Shown: one piece after another, positions 22,701-34,062 of the stretch
How positions within the stretch are numbered: position 1 is the stretch's first letter
How the letters are laid out: each line of letters begins with the position of its first letter
Source: Centrapalus pauciflorus
Lineage: Eukaryota; Streptophyta; Magnoliopsida; Asterales; Asteraceae
Length of the DNA stretch: 64,000 nt
Assembly: GCA_020465985.1 (NCBI GenBank)
Contig: JAANYP010001175.1
Coordinates: 391,501 to 455,500 of the forward strand
Direction: 5' to 3'
The notes under the pieces: generated by a model
The model's input: the letters and a program-made list of their open reading frames with translations, nothing else
Told to the model about the DNA's origin: nothing
Databases searched by the model: none
Program-made: the position numbers and the translations under genes

Positions 22701-23696
22701 AAGGCAAAGGAAAACGTTGCAACCGTTTCACAATCGCATATACGAGAAGGGTCATGTTCCAAGTATTTATCCGGGTTCGAGTTGGGAAATGATTGCGAAA
22801 ATAACCGATTTGTTAAAAGTTTTTAAAGACGCAGCAACTTATTTATCCGGTATATATTATCCTGCTAGTCCTTTGGTTCTAAATCAAATTTATTTATTAG
22901 CTTCCAAACTAAATGATTTTGAATTTGAAGGCCAAGTATTTGACAATATTGGCAAAGCAATGAAAGAAAAACTTTCGAAATATTTTAAGGAAACCCCACC
23001 GGTTTTTACTTGTGCCGCCGCTTTAAACCCGACGGTAAATGTTGGTGGCGTTAAAACATTAACTAAAAGTATTGCATTTGCTTTTGGTTTACATGAAGAT
23101 TTAACCGGGCCCAAGTTTATCTAAAACCAAATAAACTGTTTTAACAAATGTTTTCGGGAGTTATTCGATATTTATTTACGTAAATATGGTGCGAGTAATA
23201 TAATACAAGAACAAATGAGGAGAGGGGAATCATCTAGTAGAAGAACCGGTATATCTCTTTTTAACACATTTTTAAATTCGCAATCGAAACGAGCACGTAC
23301 TAACACCCCGAGTAGCGAGTTAGGAAACTATATTGCTAGTGATGTTATTTCAACTATGACATATGAAGAGTTTGAAAACCTTGATCTTTTGGCTTGGTGG
23401 AAAGAAAAGGAATCGATATATCTGATTCTAGCCGCCATGACCCGTGATTTAGTAACCGTCCAAGCTTCCACGGTAGCTTCGGAATCCGCTTTTTCTGTTA
23501 GTGGCAGGGTTATATCGCATCGGAGGTCGAGACTAAGTCCGGAGTCGGTAGAATGTTGTATATGTTTGAAGGATTATTTGGATGGAGCGGCTCGAGTGCA
23601 ACACGTAATGACATTAGAAGATTCAATCGACGTCGAGTTGGAAACAAATATACACAACGAAAAAGTTGAACTTGGAATATCACCTCCAAACGAATA
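19712..23696 (+). pseudogene. hAT-family transposase (BED finger, hATC), decayed
   Basis: The ATG at 19712 opens a protein whose BED zinc finger is split between two frames: CKLCQKFFAAEAR in the first, then LKNHITKACK in the next (frameshift near 19890). After the solo LTR the sequence continues GGVFIYDNDKLREAF and SLTCDVWSS. The catalytic core continues after a stop near 22245 and a frameshift before 22432 (FHTRCVAHIINLSVQ, VPTRWNSTW). The C-terminal hATC dimerisation part at 23380-23600 is intact (LAWWKEKES, TVASESAFSVSGRVI). It resembles the plant RICESLEEPER/DAYSLEEPER group. At least three breaks besides the LTR make it non-functional. Confidence 0.88.
19983..21924. mobile_element. Solo LTR (1942 bp) inside the hAT transposase
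   Basis: Begins TGTGACACCC and ends GGGATGTTACA. It is flanked by a perfect 5-bp duplication TTACC (19978-19982 and 21925-21929). No primer-binding site or pol lies next to it, so it is a solo LTR left by recombination. Removing it plus one TTACC rejoins the transposase frame. It contains a TCCGAA-type word array at about 20935-21170 and GA microsatellites at about 21661-21735, the same architecture as the element I and II LTRs, so it probably belongs to a related chromovirus. Confidence 0.92.
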
Positions 23697-24670
23697 GGAT
23701 AACGAAGACGACGACGATTGTGAACCCGAATACCAAAATTTGGGTGAATAAAAGAAAAGAAAACACAACATTGTGAATTATTAGTTGTCGTAGTTTGAAT
23801 TATTAGTTGTCGTTATTTGAATTATAAGTTGTCGTAATTTGAATTTTTAAACTTTTTTTGTATTTTATAATCAAATATAATATAAAAATATATTTGATTG
23901 GAGTAAAATATGTGTTTAACTTAATTTATAAATTATAATAATCATATAATTTTAATTATAAATTTGTTAACTCTTAATCTCTTTACTTATAACTTCAACC
24001 CAAAATAAAAAAATTTAGCCCAAAACAAAAATAAATTTTAGCCCAAGAAGAGGAAAAAAGAGCCCAAAATATAAAAGAATAGCCCAAAACCGGTTAGAAA
24101 AAAGCCCAAAACAAAAAAAAAGAATTCTAAAAAATCGGTTTTCGAAAAAAACCGGTTTTTTAATATCCTAAACCGGTTGTAGCGGTTATGTTTACCTCGG
24201 TCCAAAACCGGTTAGAAACCGGACCGGTTTTAAAAATAACCGGTTTTTTTTAAAGCAAAAAAACCGGACTGGTTTTTATCCGATCCGGTTCGGTTACAAA
24301 CCGGCTTTGTGTGCACCTCTATTTTTAATGAATGATGATGTGTCTAGTGAGCTTTTTTTATAAGATTAAATGTTACGATGAATTTAAAGATGGTGAGATT
24401 TTTAGACGTATCGGAGTGCTTGTTGGTTTTTTGTAGATGGCGTTGTTGATCTTTTCTTTGATGGTTCTTGGAATTTGATGTTGATGGTTTATTGTTTTTT
24501 TTATGGTGATGAGTTTTTTGATATTTGGTGGATATATTTTGCGATTCAGAAGTACTCCGTACTTTAACAGAACTTAATCTGTTATTCAGAAGTAAGACTT
24601 TAACATATTAGAGAGAAGCACAAAATATTTTCTTTTTATCATCTCAACAAAGCTTGTTATTTTTTGGAGG

Positions 24671-27600
24671 CCAATGATCTATTATATACAAAGGTGATGG
24701 GTGAGAGTTGTACATAACCACCTTTGTTAGAGTTATTTTATTTGTGATTAAGTTGTTGGTTAATTTGGTAATAGTTAGAATCTTATTTTATTTTCTTGTA
24801 TTTTAATTCAAATTTATAAGGGGTTTATTATGTATTACCTCATAGGTGGCTTTAGTATTTAAACCTCTTTTAAGGTTTTTGCAAGACAACGACACTGTAT
24901 GTGTGTGAGATTGAGTGTGTTTCTTGCATTCTCTCACAAGTTTCAACTAGCTAGTTGAATACCCGTGCGTTGCTTTGGTCATGTGCGACGGAATTAATAT
25001 TTTTAAGTAAATAATGACACATAAAAATATATATTTTATTTAAGAAAACTATACATTATTTACGGGAAAAAATTACTTATATTTTAGTCGTGAATATTTA
25101 TTATTACACATAATTATGAGGTCGATACATATATATAGTTTAATACATGTGAGTTGATCGAAAGACTAAGTATGCGTTAAAAGATCGTGTATCAGAATTA
25201 AGTATACAGGAAAAAAATAATAATAATAACTTATGATGAAATGAAACCCCATCATTTTCTCATCTAATAACACACAAACATGTAGTTTCAAAGTATTACT
25301 CAGAATATAGTCTAACATAATTTTATAATAAAATTTATTCAGACTAATAAAAATGTTAACAAACAAAAACAGTTATAACAAAAAAATTAACAAATCTTAA
25401 TTAAGAAATTGAACAACTTTAAACGGTAATGACACATCTCATTGTCTAGAAATTTATTTAAAACGTTGTGCATATATTGTTGATTATCGGTTCATTACAC
25501 ACAGAGATCTTCATTGTTTTTCATGATATACTGAAAAAATATTAAAACATGTGTTAATTTTAAAACTCTAATATATAAACAATACAAAATAATGAGAAGC
25601 TTATAATGTAAAAAAAGTATATCGATGCAACGTTTTTTCTAACGTTTGAATGATGTTTTGCTCTTTGAAGTCGTCATCATTTCTTTAGGCTTTGATTTTT
25701 TACTCGTATCGTCATCCTCTTCACTCTCATGCTGAAATAACACATGACTAAATGAATATAAAAATATACAAAAATACCAATTTAATATGTAAAATAAATT
25801 ATAAAATATACTTCCAAATATTATATTTTCATTTGACTTGAACCATGATTTACACTTTGATGATATAAAATATGGTTTAACCTTATTTGTAGTCTGAAAT
25901 AAGGTACGCAAAATATAAGTTAAAATAATATTTGAAGCAATGCATTTAATATAAAACTCAAACAGTTACACTTAAAATGATATTCGTAACATTATAACAT
26001 AACATTAACAAAAAAATAAAAAAAAAGTACCATATCATTTGTCTATCATGTCTTTTCTCATAAAACTGCATAACAAACATTTTGTATGATAAAAATACAT
26101 TTTGAAAATTAGAAATAATGTATCTTCAAATATTACCACACATACTAGATCTATTTTCCTCGTAAACAGACACCATGAATTACCTCTGTAAAAAATGTAT
26201 AATATAATCATTAATTGTTTGAAATCTGTAAGCACTTGTGTTAACTTACATATTAGGTACAAAGAATGGTAACCTGTAATTTTCTCTTCTCATTAATTGT
26301 ATTTCTTTTTTGCAGAAAGTAGGTAGAGCATAAGTTTTAAAAATCAATAAAAACGGTTAAGATCTCATTTTACTCGTTATTAACATATTGTAGTATAATA
26401 TATATTGATGACAACTTGTTATAAAAGTTGTTTCTTGGAAGATGGTTGGTTAGGGTGTTTGATCTGAGTGTGATGTGAAGATAAATTTTCAACTGTTTGG
26501 ATGTGGTTATCGATTATAAGCTACTTTGTTGATTATATTTATTGTTTTTTAGTATTACCTTGAAATTTTTATAGTAATCAGTGATGTATAACAGTTTCAG
26601 TCTTAGGTTTTTGATCCTCAATGATCGAATATCTATAGATCTCTTTTAGTCGTTCCCAACCTCTCAACCTTCTGAATCATAAATCTACAAGGAGAATGTT
26701 GTTGTTGACGTGTTGCAATGTGACAATTGTTATGCATCTCAGACATTTAAAAGTATTGTTGTATATGAAGAAGAATTGAATTGGATTACAATTACATCTC
26801 CTTATGAGATTCAGATCCTTTAGTCATGTTATCTTATAATTGATTATATTTTGATCTATGTTTCGATATAAATGTTAACACAATTTCAAAAATTTTCAAG
26901 ACAACATACTTTTTGGATTCTAAACAGTATGTATACTACTAAAATTTGTTATTTTAACTATTATTATTTTGTATCCATTTAGGTTATTATAATTTAAATT
27001 ATTAATGTTTAAACGTTTATGATTTTTATTATGAATATTGTAGTCATATATATATTTTTAGATTTTAAGTACTATCTTTTTTATGAAAAGACGTCATTAA
27101 TTTTTAAATGTCACAAGAAAAAACTAGCATAAATAATTAATGAGCATATGTTATATATTTCATGAGAAAAATGCCAAGAAATGTAACATTAAATAAAGTT
27201 TTTGTCATGAAAGTTACCATGATTTTTTTTAGACTGTGAAAGAATCACAAAATTTATTTTTTGCCAACAAAGAGAATAATTCTAATTTTTAGGCCGACAA
27301 ATGATCATAAATTTTTTATATTTGCTAGCAAAGGATCATGATATTCAAAATTTACCTTATTAAATGGTTGTTGATACCATTTTTTGTCAAAATTAAATTT
27401 TATAATCTTTTATATTGGTGAAAAAACTTTTATGTTACCTTTATAGTCAAAAATCAAAATTTATGTTACATTTCTTATCAATTTTTCTTATTATAATAAT
27501 GAAAATACTAAAATACAATAATCGAAAACCGTACTTATCATTATTTTATTCAATCTATTGAATTATTAAAATTAAGCTAGGTTGGTTTTCTAGCTATCTA

Positions 27601-27845
27601 ACCCCCTACTTTAATTATATACTTTAATCATTAATAACTACTAAGTTTAGCTTATAATCATTGTTTGATCAAGTTAAATATCTTTTTAGTCGTGATTATT
27701 TAAACTGGTATTCTAACTTTTAGTTAAGTAGTTTACTAATTAGAATCCAATCAGTAGTCAAAAAAATATAATACTAATGTATGTATATTAAGTCTTAATG
27801 AACTATTTAATTTAACTTAACTAATAAGCGGGCATTAAATAAATA
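24671..27845. other. AT-rich DNA, possibly decayed Helitron(s)
   Basis: No intact gene. Near 24941-24985 the minus strand reads CGCACGGGTATTCAACTAG, resembling a Helitron 3' end (GC-rich hairpin remnant then CTAG). At 25639-25740 the minus strand ends a frame with HESEEDDDTSKKSKPKE, an acidic/basic tail of the kind found on RPA-like genes carried by plant Helitrons; this link is tentative. 26.3-27.8 kb shows nothing recognisable. Confidence 0.3.
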
Positions 27846-27873
27846 ACTAGTAACGTACCCGCACAAAGCTGCG
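27846..27873 (-). mobile_element. Helitron-like 3' terminus
   Basis: On the minus strand a hairpin CCGCAGCTTTGTGCGG (5-bp stem) is followed after 8 nt by CTAG and then T, the arrangement of Helitron 3' ends. The element body would extend to higher coordinates. The 5' TC end was not located, so length is unknown. Confidence 0.5.
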
Positions 27874-28337
27874 GCGTCAACATGACATTGTCGGATGGTA
27901 CGTTATGTTACGTTTAAATGTGAACGTCAAATTGTCATTTATGGAAAATCTACCATTTATGATTTATTTAAGTAATTTGATTAATACTTAACAAAAAAGA
28001 TGAGATTGAGTTGATTATAAAAATGAATTACTAAAATCAAGAAAAATTAGAAAATATTCATCGTTATGCACGATCCACTTTGAACAAATCAATAATAACA
28101 TTGTTTTCATTTTTTTGCATTTTGCAACCAAAGACAATAGTATCAAGAGTTTTTAATTTATGTCTACTACATACATCAAACTCTTATAATCTTGTCTTAT
28201 TTTATGGGGACTACAACGTTTGACAGTCTCATACTTTTACATTTTATCGAATAAGAAGTCAAATACCAGTCTATGCAAATATCAAAAAACGACAGCAAAA
28301 TATTGTCTTTGAAAACTATATCAAACGTCATCTATAG

Positions 28338-28851
28338 GGGTGTTCACAAAAAACCGAATCCGAGCATCTGAAATAAAAATCCGATCCGAAACTATCCGAA
28401 AATCAGAAATCTGAAATTTCGAATTTGGATTCGGATTGTAAAATTCAAGATTTTCAGATATTCGGATAATCCGATATCCGAAAATCCAAAAAAAATATTT
28501 TTTATATCTTTAGGATTGAGTGTTTATTATTATTCTAATGTATATTTTTGAGTTTTATCTTGATATTATAGATCTATTAACTAATATTTAATATATTTTA
28601 GTTTTTTTAATCATTTTTTAGCCGTTTTGAATAAAAATTATTCCGGATAAATTTAGTATGTGATATATTTATCTTTAATAAGTATTTGGGTATATGAATT
28701 TGTATTTTAAATATTTAAATATTTGATTTAATTTTATAAAAAATATGAATTTTCAGATATGCGAATAATCCGATATCGGAATCCGAAATTTCGAAGATTC
28801 GGATGGCAAAATTCACTATCCGAAATTTCGGATATCCGGTTTTGAACACCC
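28338..28851. mobile_element. hAT-like MITE rich in CCGAA/TTCGG words (about 514 bp)
   Basis: Ends GGGTGTTCACAAAAAACCG and CGGTTTTGAACACCC form a terminal inverted repeat of the GGGTGTTC type common in plant hAT elements. Subterminal regions carry many ATCCGATA/TTCGGAT words in both orientations. The flanks begin ATCTA on both sides but do not give a clean 8-bp duplication, so the superfamily is provisional. No coding capacity. Confidence 0.6.
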
Positions 28852-29713
28852 ATCTAACACCTAAATGACCAAACAAGTGATACATGCATCCAACATTAGG
28901 AAAATATATATAACTCATAGCAACCAAAAAAAAGTGAAAGCAAGATATATGAAGCAATCGATCAGCTATTCAAAATTCTTGCAGCTAAAGATTTAGTTGT
29001 ATTTTGACTTTTTAAAAAAGTAGTATAAAACTTGTTATCAAAACCCATAAATCGAATGCCCACTGTCTACAAATATGTATAATATTAACAAATGTAAAAA
29101 ACGAATTTTTGTGTCAACCATGTCTCAGGAATTCCATAAAAAGAAACTACTGGAAAATAAATTGACAAAGAATGACACATTAAAAAAAAACATTTACCTG
29201 ACGATTTTTATTGACACAATTCCAAAAACCAAGTATGAGTTGTTCTCATATGCGATAAACTGGTTAATTTTTTACAAGGTTAGTATATTATTCTGTTTTT
29301 ATTAATTTTGTTCTCAATTAAACCGTATTCACATCTTTATTTTTCCGCCAAAAATAAAAGGAAAAATCTAAATATGCCTCCCTACCCTTTCAACATTTCT
29401 TGTCTGTTTCTTATCGTCGAGACTCGAGAGATGTGTGATATTGAGTTTCTAATCTCTGGACTTGATGGTTATTTTATCACGTTTTACCGAACGAATTGTA
29501 TGAAAGGATGAGACCACCATCCATCAAAAAACACCATGCTCCATAAAAATTATTATTTTTGAATAAAAAACATTAAATATACTATTATTGGAGAAGAGAG
29601 AGTTGTTCCATTTGACCATAGATATGATGAAATCTAGATAGCTATACTTGTATTTGACCACATATAAGATGAAATCTAGATGGCTATACAAACTACGATG
29701 ATCGTATTGTTGT
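28852..29713. other. AT-rich 5' flank of the NHL gene
   Basis: No credible reading frames. At 29609-29688 a unit of about 35 bp (ACCATA...AAATCTAGATAGCTATAC, then ACCACATATAAGATGAAATC...) is duplicated in tandem with small changes. No clear TATA box or transcription start could be fixed. Confidence 0.35.
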
Positions 29714-30364
29714 GTGTGTTCTATTATTTGCATACCTACCGTAATATCGATATTAGTTATCGTGCTTCCCTTGTATACGAACCTTCACAATCCTGCGTTT
29801 TCGGTCGAGGAATTTTACGTTCCAGCTTTTATTAAAACAGCCAACAATGCCACAATCGACGCTATATCCTTTAACATCAAGCTTCAAAACCAAAACCCCG
29901 CAGTTGGCCTTTATTACGATAATCCGTTTAATCTTACCATCTCATACACCTCTAAACAAACCAATGATACATTTACATGGGAGTATACGGTTCCCAAGCT
30001 TTACCAAGGTAACGACAAATCAAGATGGTTGATTGACGAAATCCAGATGCTTGCTGGGCCGAATGTAACCGGATGGAACCGAACAACCGTGGCTGAAAAG
30101 GCGTGGATCCCTTCTCTGTGGGCCACAATGACGCTGTTGCAACCGTTGAAGCTTTTCAAAGTAGGATTCAAGTTGGTTGGGAATCACCATGGAAATGTGT
30201 TGGTGGAGAGAGCTTTGGTACCCATTGACCCAAACACCGGCCAACTGTTCACCAATGGTGCCGTTATGACTTATGACGAGTGCGGCATCGGGGATGGATT
30301 GGAGTCGTGCACAAGTGGGTCGTTGGTTGTTTCTACCGCCATAACTACCATCGTCTTCGTGTGA
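29714..30364 (+). pseudogene. NDR1/HIN1-like (LEA_2) membrane protein, start missing
   Basis: An open frame encodes about 216 residues: a hydrophobic segment (ICIPTVISILVIVLPLY), then FSVEEFYVPAF, a LEA_2-type domain with several N-glycosylation-like NxT/S sites, TVPKLYQG, and a hydrophobic C-terminus (SLVVSTAITTIVFV) that could be a GPI-anchor signal. This matches the NDR1/HIN1-like family, plasma-membrane proteins linked to plant defence. The first codon is GTG, with an in-frame TGA at 29699-29701 just upstream; the next in-frame ATG is far inside the domain. The usual short cytosolic N-terminus is absent. Either the gene is 5'-truncated or frameshifted, or the first codons lie in an upstream exon I could not find. 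The rest is free of stops. Confidence 0.65.
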
Positions 30365-31307
30365 TTTATTAATTTTCCGATCCTCATGATATGAAAGGAG
30401 CTTTTTGTAAATGAGCTGATGCATTTGAAGAAGACGAGGGAGAAGAGGAATGGGCATTCTGTGCTTGTTCCCACTTCCCAACCATAATTTTAAAAGTTCA
30501 AAAGTTTTCTTCAGGCTGTAATAACTGAAGACTGAAGAGTCTGCACGACTTTCAATAATTAAAATTAGTCCATTTATTGTGCAACATAGACTTGTACATA
30601 ATGCATTAAACATTTGTATGTCTTAAAATTCAAGAATATGTTTTATCATATTGTACTTTATGCATTATCACTTGTAAGCATCTAAATGCTTTATTAGTAG
30701 TACAGATAGGTCACTAAAATATTTAATCAATTTCAGGTTATGGTTTAGATTAATTTAATATGACACTAATAATAACATACAATTGCTATAAATCATAGAT
30801 ATATATATGTGTGCATAGTTAATTAAATTGTTATAATAAAATATTAACTTAAGATTTGGTCTAAGCAAACAACAATTGTAATAAATCTTAATCAATTTAT
30901 TTAAGTTATTTAGTACGTGATATATGCGAGTTATTACTAAAATTTTAAAACAACTTTTTTATGGTAATAATTGACTTTATAAAAAGTTTAATTACTAATT
31001 TAAAATAATTAATCATAAAATTAGATTTTAAATCTATTGATACTATTAAAAGAATAACTAAATGTCACATGACATTCTCTCATTTAATTTGCCACATGTC
31101 GCTCTCTTCTTTTGCCACGTCATTTACGGATTTTATTTTTGAATTTTAAAGCAAATCAAATCTATGTAAATCTAATATGGATTAATTTAATAACTAACTA
31201 ACTAAAATTAAGCAAACTTTATTGTTCATATAATTATTATATTATACACATATATATAAATATCAATTTCTAAAATTAACTCATGTAATACACGGACATT
31301 AACCTAG
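30365..31307 (+). other. AT-rich 3' flank, ending in a Helitron-like terminus
   Basis: No coding region. The last 250 bp resemble small non-autonomous Helitrons: a GCCACATGTCGCTCTC block near 31091, an AT-rich body, then TGTAATACACGGACATTAAC followed by CTAG|T at 31304-31308. The hairpin is imperfect and the 5' end was not found. Confidence 0.35.
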
Positions 31308-31329
31308 TTATACAATGTACACATGTTTA

Positions 31330-31790
31330 ATTGATTTTTGATTGGTTTGGGTGCGGGTCAGGTCGGATCCATGACATGGTTCCCCCCTTTTCTTCTTCCT
31401 TCTTTCTCGGCCACACCTACATGCACACACAACTCACACACTATCTCTTCGCTATCACTCTTCTCTCTGTCCTCACTGACCGGCCGACGACCATCGCCTG
31501 TCGCCGCCGCTCTTCGTTGCAGGTGAACACTATCAACGCGTTTCTCGTCCCTCTTCGGTCTCCCTCTCACTCATTCACTCACTCTGTCGCTCTTCCTTTC
31601 AATCGAAGATAGCGGTTTCGGCCTAACCGTAGCGTCTCCGCCACCACTTCTCGACCTCCTTATGCACACCCTCACTCTCCCTCGACACTCAATCGTCTCT
31701 CTCTCCCCCACGGTCGCCGCTGTTAGTGCATCGCCGCCACCACGGAACTAAAGCCACCACCGCCGACCTTATCTCAGGTATATTTCTTAT
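31330..31790 (+). other. CT/CG-rich block resembling a gene leader or first exon
   Basis: In sharp contrast to its AT-rich surroundings, this block is rich in TCTCTC and CGCCGCC words, like plant 5' untranslated leaders. Two donor-like sites are present: TTGCAG|GTGAAC near 31520 and CTCAG|GTATAT near 31777. The short overlapping plus-strand frames (from 31331 and 31338) are proline/serine-rich and unconvincing. It may be an orphaned gene leader with its body displaced by later insertions. Confidence 0.35.
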
Positions 31791-32189
31791 CTTCTTTTTT
31801 ACTTTCGATTTGATTTAGATTTTTACATATTTAACATATCAAAATCATTAAACAAAAGCATGTGAAATTGAAAAGAGTACCTTGCCTAGATGAAAAACAT
31901 GAATGACCGCTTGGTTTGTTTCTTATCTTCTCGAACGACACTTTGAACAACCGATTAGGGTTAATGGTTTCAAAATCTGTTTTGCGTTTTAGTCGATACG
32001 TGATTTTATTAGGCAACACATGATTGTAATAGATTTATTAAGTTTGATAAAAAAAATTAATTAGATGCAATATAAAAGGATCTTGTGTTTTTTGATTTGT
32101 TGGTTAGGATTCATAATCTTAACATAACAACTTTTCTAACAACTGAGCGTCATCAACACAGATTATATATTTACGTGTTTATCTACAGT
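31791..32189. other. Unassigned spacer left of the viral insertion
   Basis: AT-rich, no coding signal, no transposon ends. It abuts the viral sequence directly; I see no target duplication with the other flank at 48299. Confidence 0.3.
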
Positions 32190-32190
32190 T

Positions 32191-32300
32191 GGGAGGGGGT
32201 TTATGGCTGATCTATACAAGACCAGTAAGACGTTACGGTCATAGAAGGGGAGGGGGTTTATGGCTGATCTATACAAGACCAGTAAGACATTACGGTTACA
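32191..32300 (-). repeat. 55-bp tandem repeat at the viral 3' end
   Basis: Two adjacent units, 32191-32245 and 32246-32300, each run from GGGAGGGGGTTTATGGCTGA through ATACAAGACCAGTAAGAC with few differences. The first 35 bp of the unit recur at the other end of the viral copy (about 48258-48293). Confidence 0.8.
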
Positions 32301-32398
32301 CAAGAAGGTGCAGGGTGGTCGGTGATACCTGGCTGGTCGGTAACACTCATAGAAGAGATGGAGAATAGAAGAGGAATTCAGCAAACAACACACTTAAT

Positions 32399-32499
32399 TT
32401 TATTTCTCAAAAGAGGAGTGAGCAGAGAGATCTCCTTACAATAGCTTGGTTCACTCAACAAGGTACAATTACAAATGAAAGACTTCACTTCCTTTTATA
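32399..32499 (-). promoter_or_regulatory. Viral promoter TATA box and polyadenylation signal
   Basis: Minus-strand TATAAAAGG at 32499-32491 is a good TATA box for the pregenomic transcript; initiation about 30 bp on would fall near 32460. AATAAA at 32404-32399, about 60 bp further, could serve as the polyadenylation signal that is skipped on first passage and used on the second, giving terminally redundant RNA. That is the standard caulimovirid arrangement; use here is inferred. Confidence 0.6.
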
Positions 32500-32743
32500 G
32501 ACCAAGGAAGCTTATCTAGGAAGATTACATTGGATAAGGGAAATCTAAAACAACCGATCAAAACCACACATTAGAAACGGATAAGATAAGATAGAATCTG
32601 CCACGTAGGCAAAGCAATTATTCAACCTTATGATGTAAGCGCTTACGTCATCTCCACCGAGAATCCGGATGTGATGGATTGTCTTCATATGGATCATAGT
32701 GGGGTCCATCTGGATTATCTTCGTCTTGAAGATTCCATGGAGC

Positions 32744-34062
32744 TTAATGCACAGTGAAATTTAAATCTCCATAGTCCGAATCTGAATCTGACCTTTGCTC
32801 ATCATTTTTGTTTATCCAATGCTCAAATGCCTCGATCCATTTTGATGATACAGGATGGTCTAAAGACCAACAGTTTCCTGCAACCATTATGTCCAGTGGT
32901 ATAGATCCTGGGCATACTCCATTTATCTGCGCCATATATTCTCTCATGAACATGTAAAGTTGACTATCGGCGTAGACAAGATTTATATCATGACCGTCAT
33001 GGATGACAACTTTCGGAGAATGGGATACCAACGCTTGACCCTGCTGTGCTATAGTTGGTGACATAAATTTAGCAGGTCTTTTGAAGACAATGGTAGCATA
33101 TGTTTTTGAGCATTCAGACAGTAATTCTACCCACTCATCTGGTGTTTGGAACCATAGCAGCATAGAGAATAAAATCTTTGCACTCTCGGGAGCCTGTCCT
33201 TTCTGGCAATGAAAGATGTAGGCCATCAGCTTGAGCATGTGAAAAGATAATCCTATGACATATGTTTCGAATAGGTACCAAAAGAAACAGAGGGCTTCTT
33301 TGGGTAGGCTGTACAGGTCATGGATGTAGAAAATGCTAAGAAATGGGTAGTCTGGATGAAACATCAATCCTTTGATAACCGCTCCAAGATTTCTCAGTAA
33401 AACAGTTAGAAAGGTTTCGTAATTTAGGGTAGCCCTTTCCTTGAACGTGAGCTCAACAATGATTTCAGTAATTTGCTCTGGGAGATCAGATATTTGGAGT
33501 TGATCTAGTTGTGCGGTTATGGACGATGATCCTTCTTCTTGTGGCATGTCATGGGGTTGCTCTTTCTGTTCCGCCATTGGTTGGATACTGAAAACTGGTA
33601 TGATACTTGGGGATATCTTGCCAACTTCGTTCAGTCCATTGTTGTATTTATACTCCTTCGGGGGTCTGGATAGGAAGTCTGCGAGGACGTTGTCTTTTCC
33701 TTTGATGTGCTTAGCAGTAAACTTCCACTGTGAGAACCAATTAGACCACCTCAAAAGTTGTGCCTGTGGAAGCATCTTTCGTTTGAACTGGAGCATCCGC
33801 GGAAATGATGACATATCCATCTCTACTTGGAACTCGTGCCCTATCAAGTGGAACTGGAAATTTTCTATTCCTCTCTTGACAACGAGAATTTCTTTGAACG
33901 TAGAGTGGTAATGCTTCTCTGAATCTTTGAACGTGCCACTTTTATAGCCACACACTTCTCTGGCATTATTCTCGTTGAGGACGATTAAGACAGCTGCCCA
34001 ATGTTCGTCGCTTGCGTCTGTCTGAAGGATTCTCTTTTCTGACGAAGTGGGAATCTTCAGAG
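32744..34062 (-). pseudogene. Viral RNase H and C-terminal polyprotein segment
   Basis: The RNase H start (TDASDEH) lies just upstream of the first ATG of this frame (33955), in frame with it, while the preceding reverse transcriptase ends in another frame at 34057, so a frameshift lies near 34060. RNase H continues with YHSTFKEILVVKRGI and AKHIKGKDNVLADFLSRP (about 33690-33930). About 280 residues follow without a recognised motif. They are acidic and serine-rich at the end (RSDSDSDYGDLN) and stop at 32744. RNase H would remove RNA template during reverse transcription. The tail's role is unknown to me. Confidence 0.8.

Larger units (their letters stand above)
19240..24321 (+). mobile_element. 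hAT transposon with nested solo LTR
   Basis: Terminal inverted repeat TAGAGGTGCAC...GTGCACCTCTA with a perfect 8-bp target duplication TTTTTAAT at 19232-19239 and 24322-24329. Both subterminal regions (19280-19450 and 24080-24310) are packed with AACCGGTT/ACCGG words in both orientations, as expected for transposase binding sites. It encodes a decayed hAT transposase on the plus strand. Total 5082 bp, of which 1942 bp is a later LTR insertion; the original element was about 3.1 kb, a normal length for the superfamily. Confidence 0.92.
19018..24670. repeat. Dispersed repeat, copy 1, interrupted by the hAT element
   Basis: The flanks of the hAT transposon, 19018-19239 and about 24330-24670, together match the uninterrupted segment 49785-50345 (shared phrases include GATGTTGGT, GCTCACTTTAAAATGACGTT, TATTGATGACAATT and AAGTACTCCGTACTT). 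The transposon therefore landed inside an existing dispersed repeat of unknown class, and 49785-50345 shows the approximate empty site. Confidence 0.75.

Noticed and set aside
28338..28851. 8-bp target duplication for the GGGTGTTC MITE
   Set aside because: Only the first five bases (ATCTA) agree on both sides; not enough to claim a duplication.
33519..33911. 130-residue plus-strand frame inside the viral RNase H region
   Set aside because: Antisense shadow of the conserved minus-strand RNase H coding sequence.
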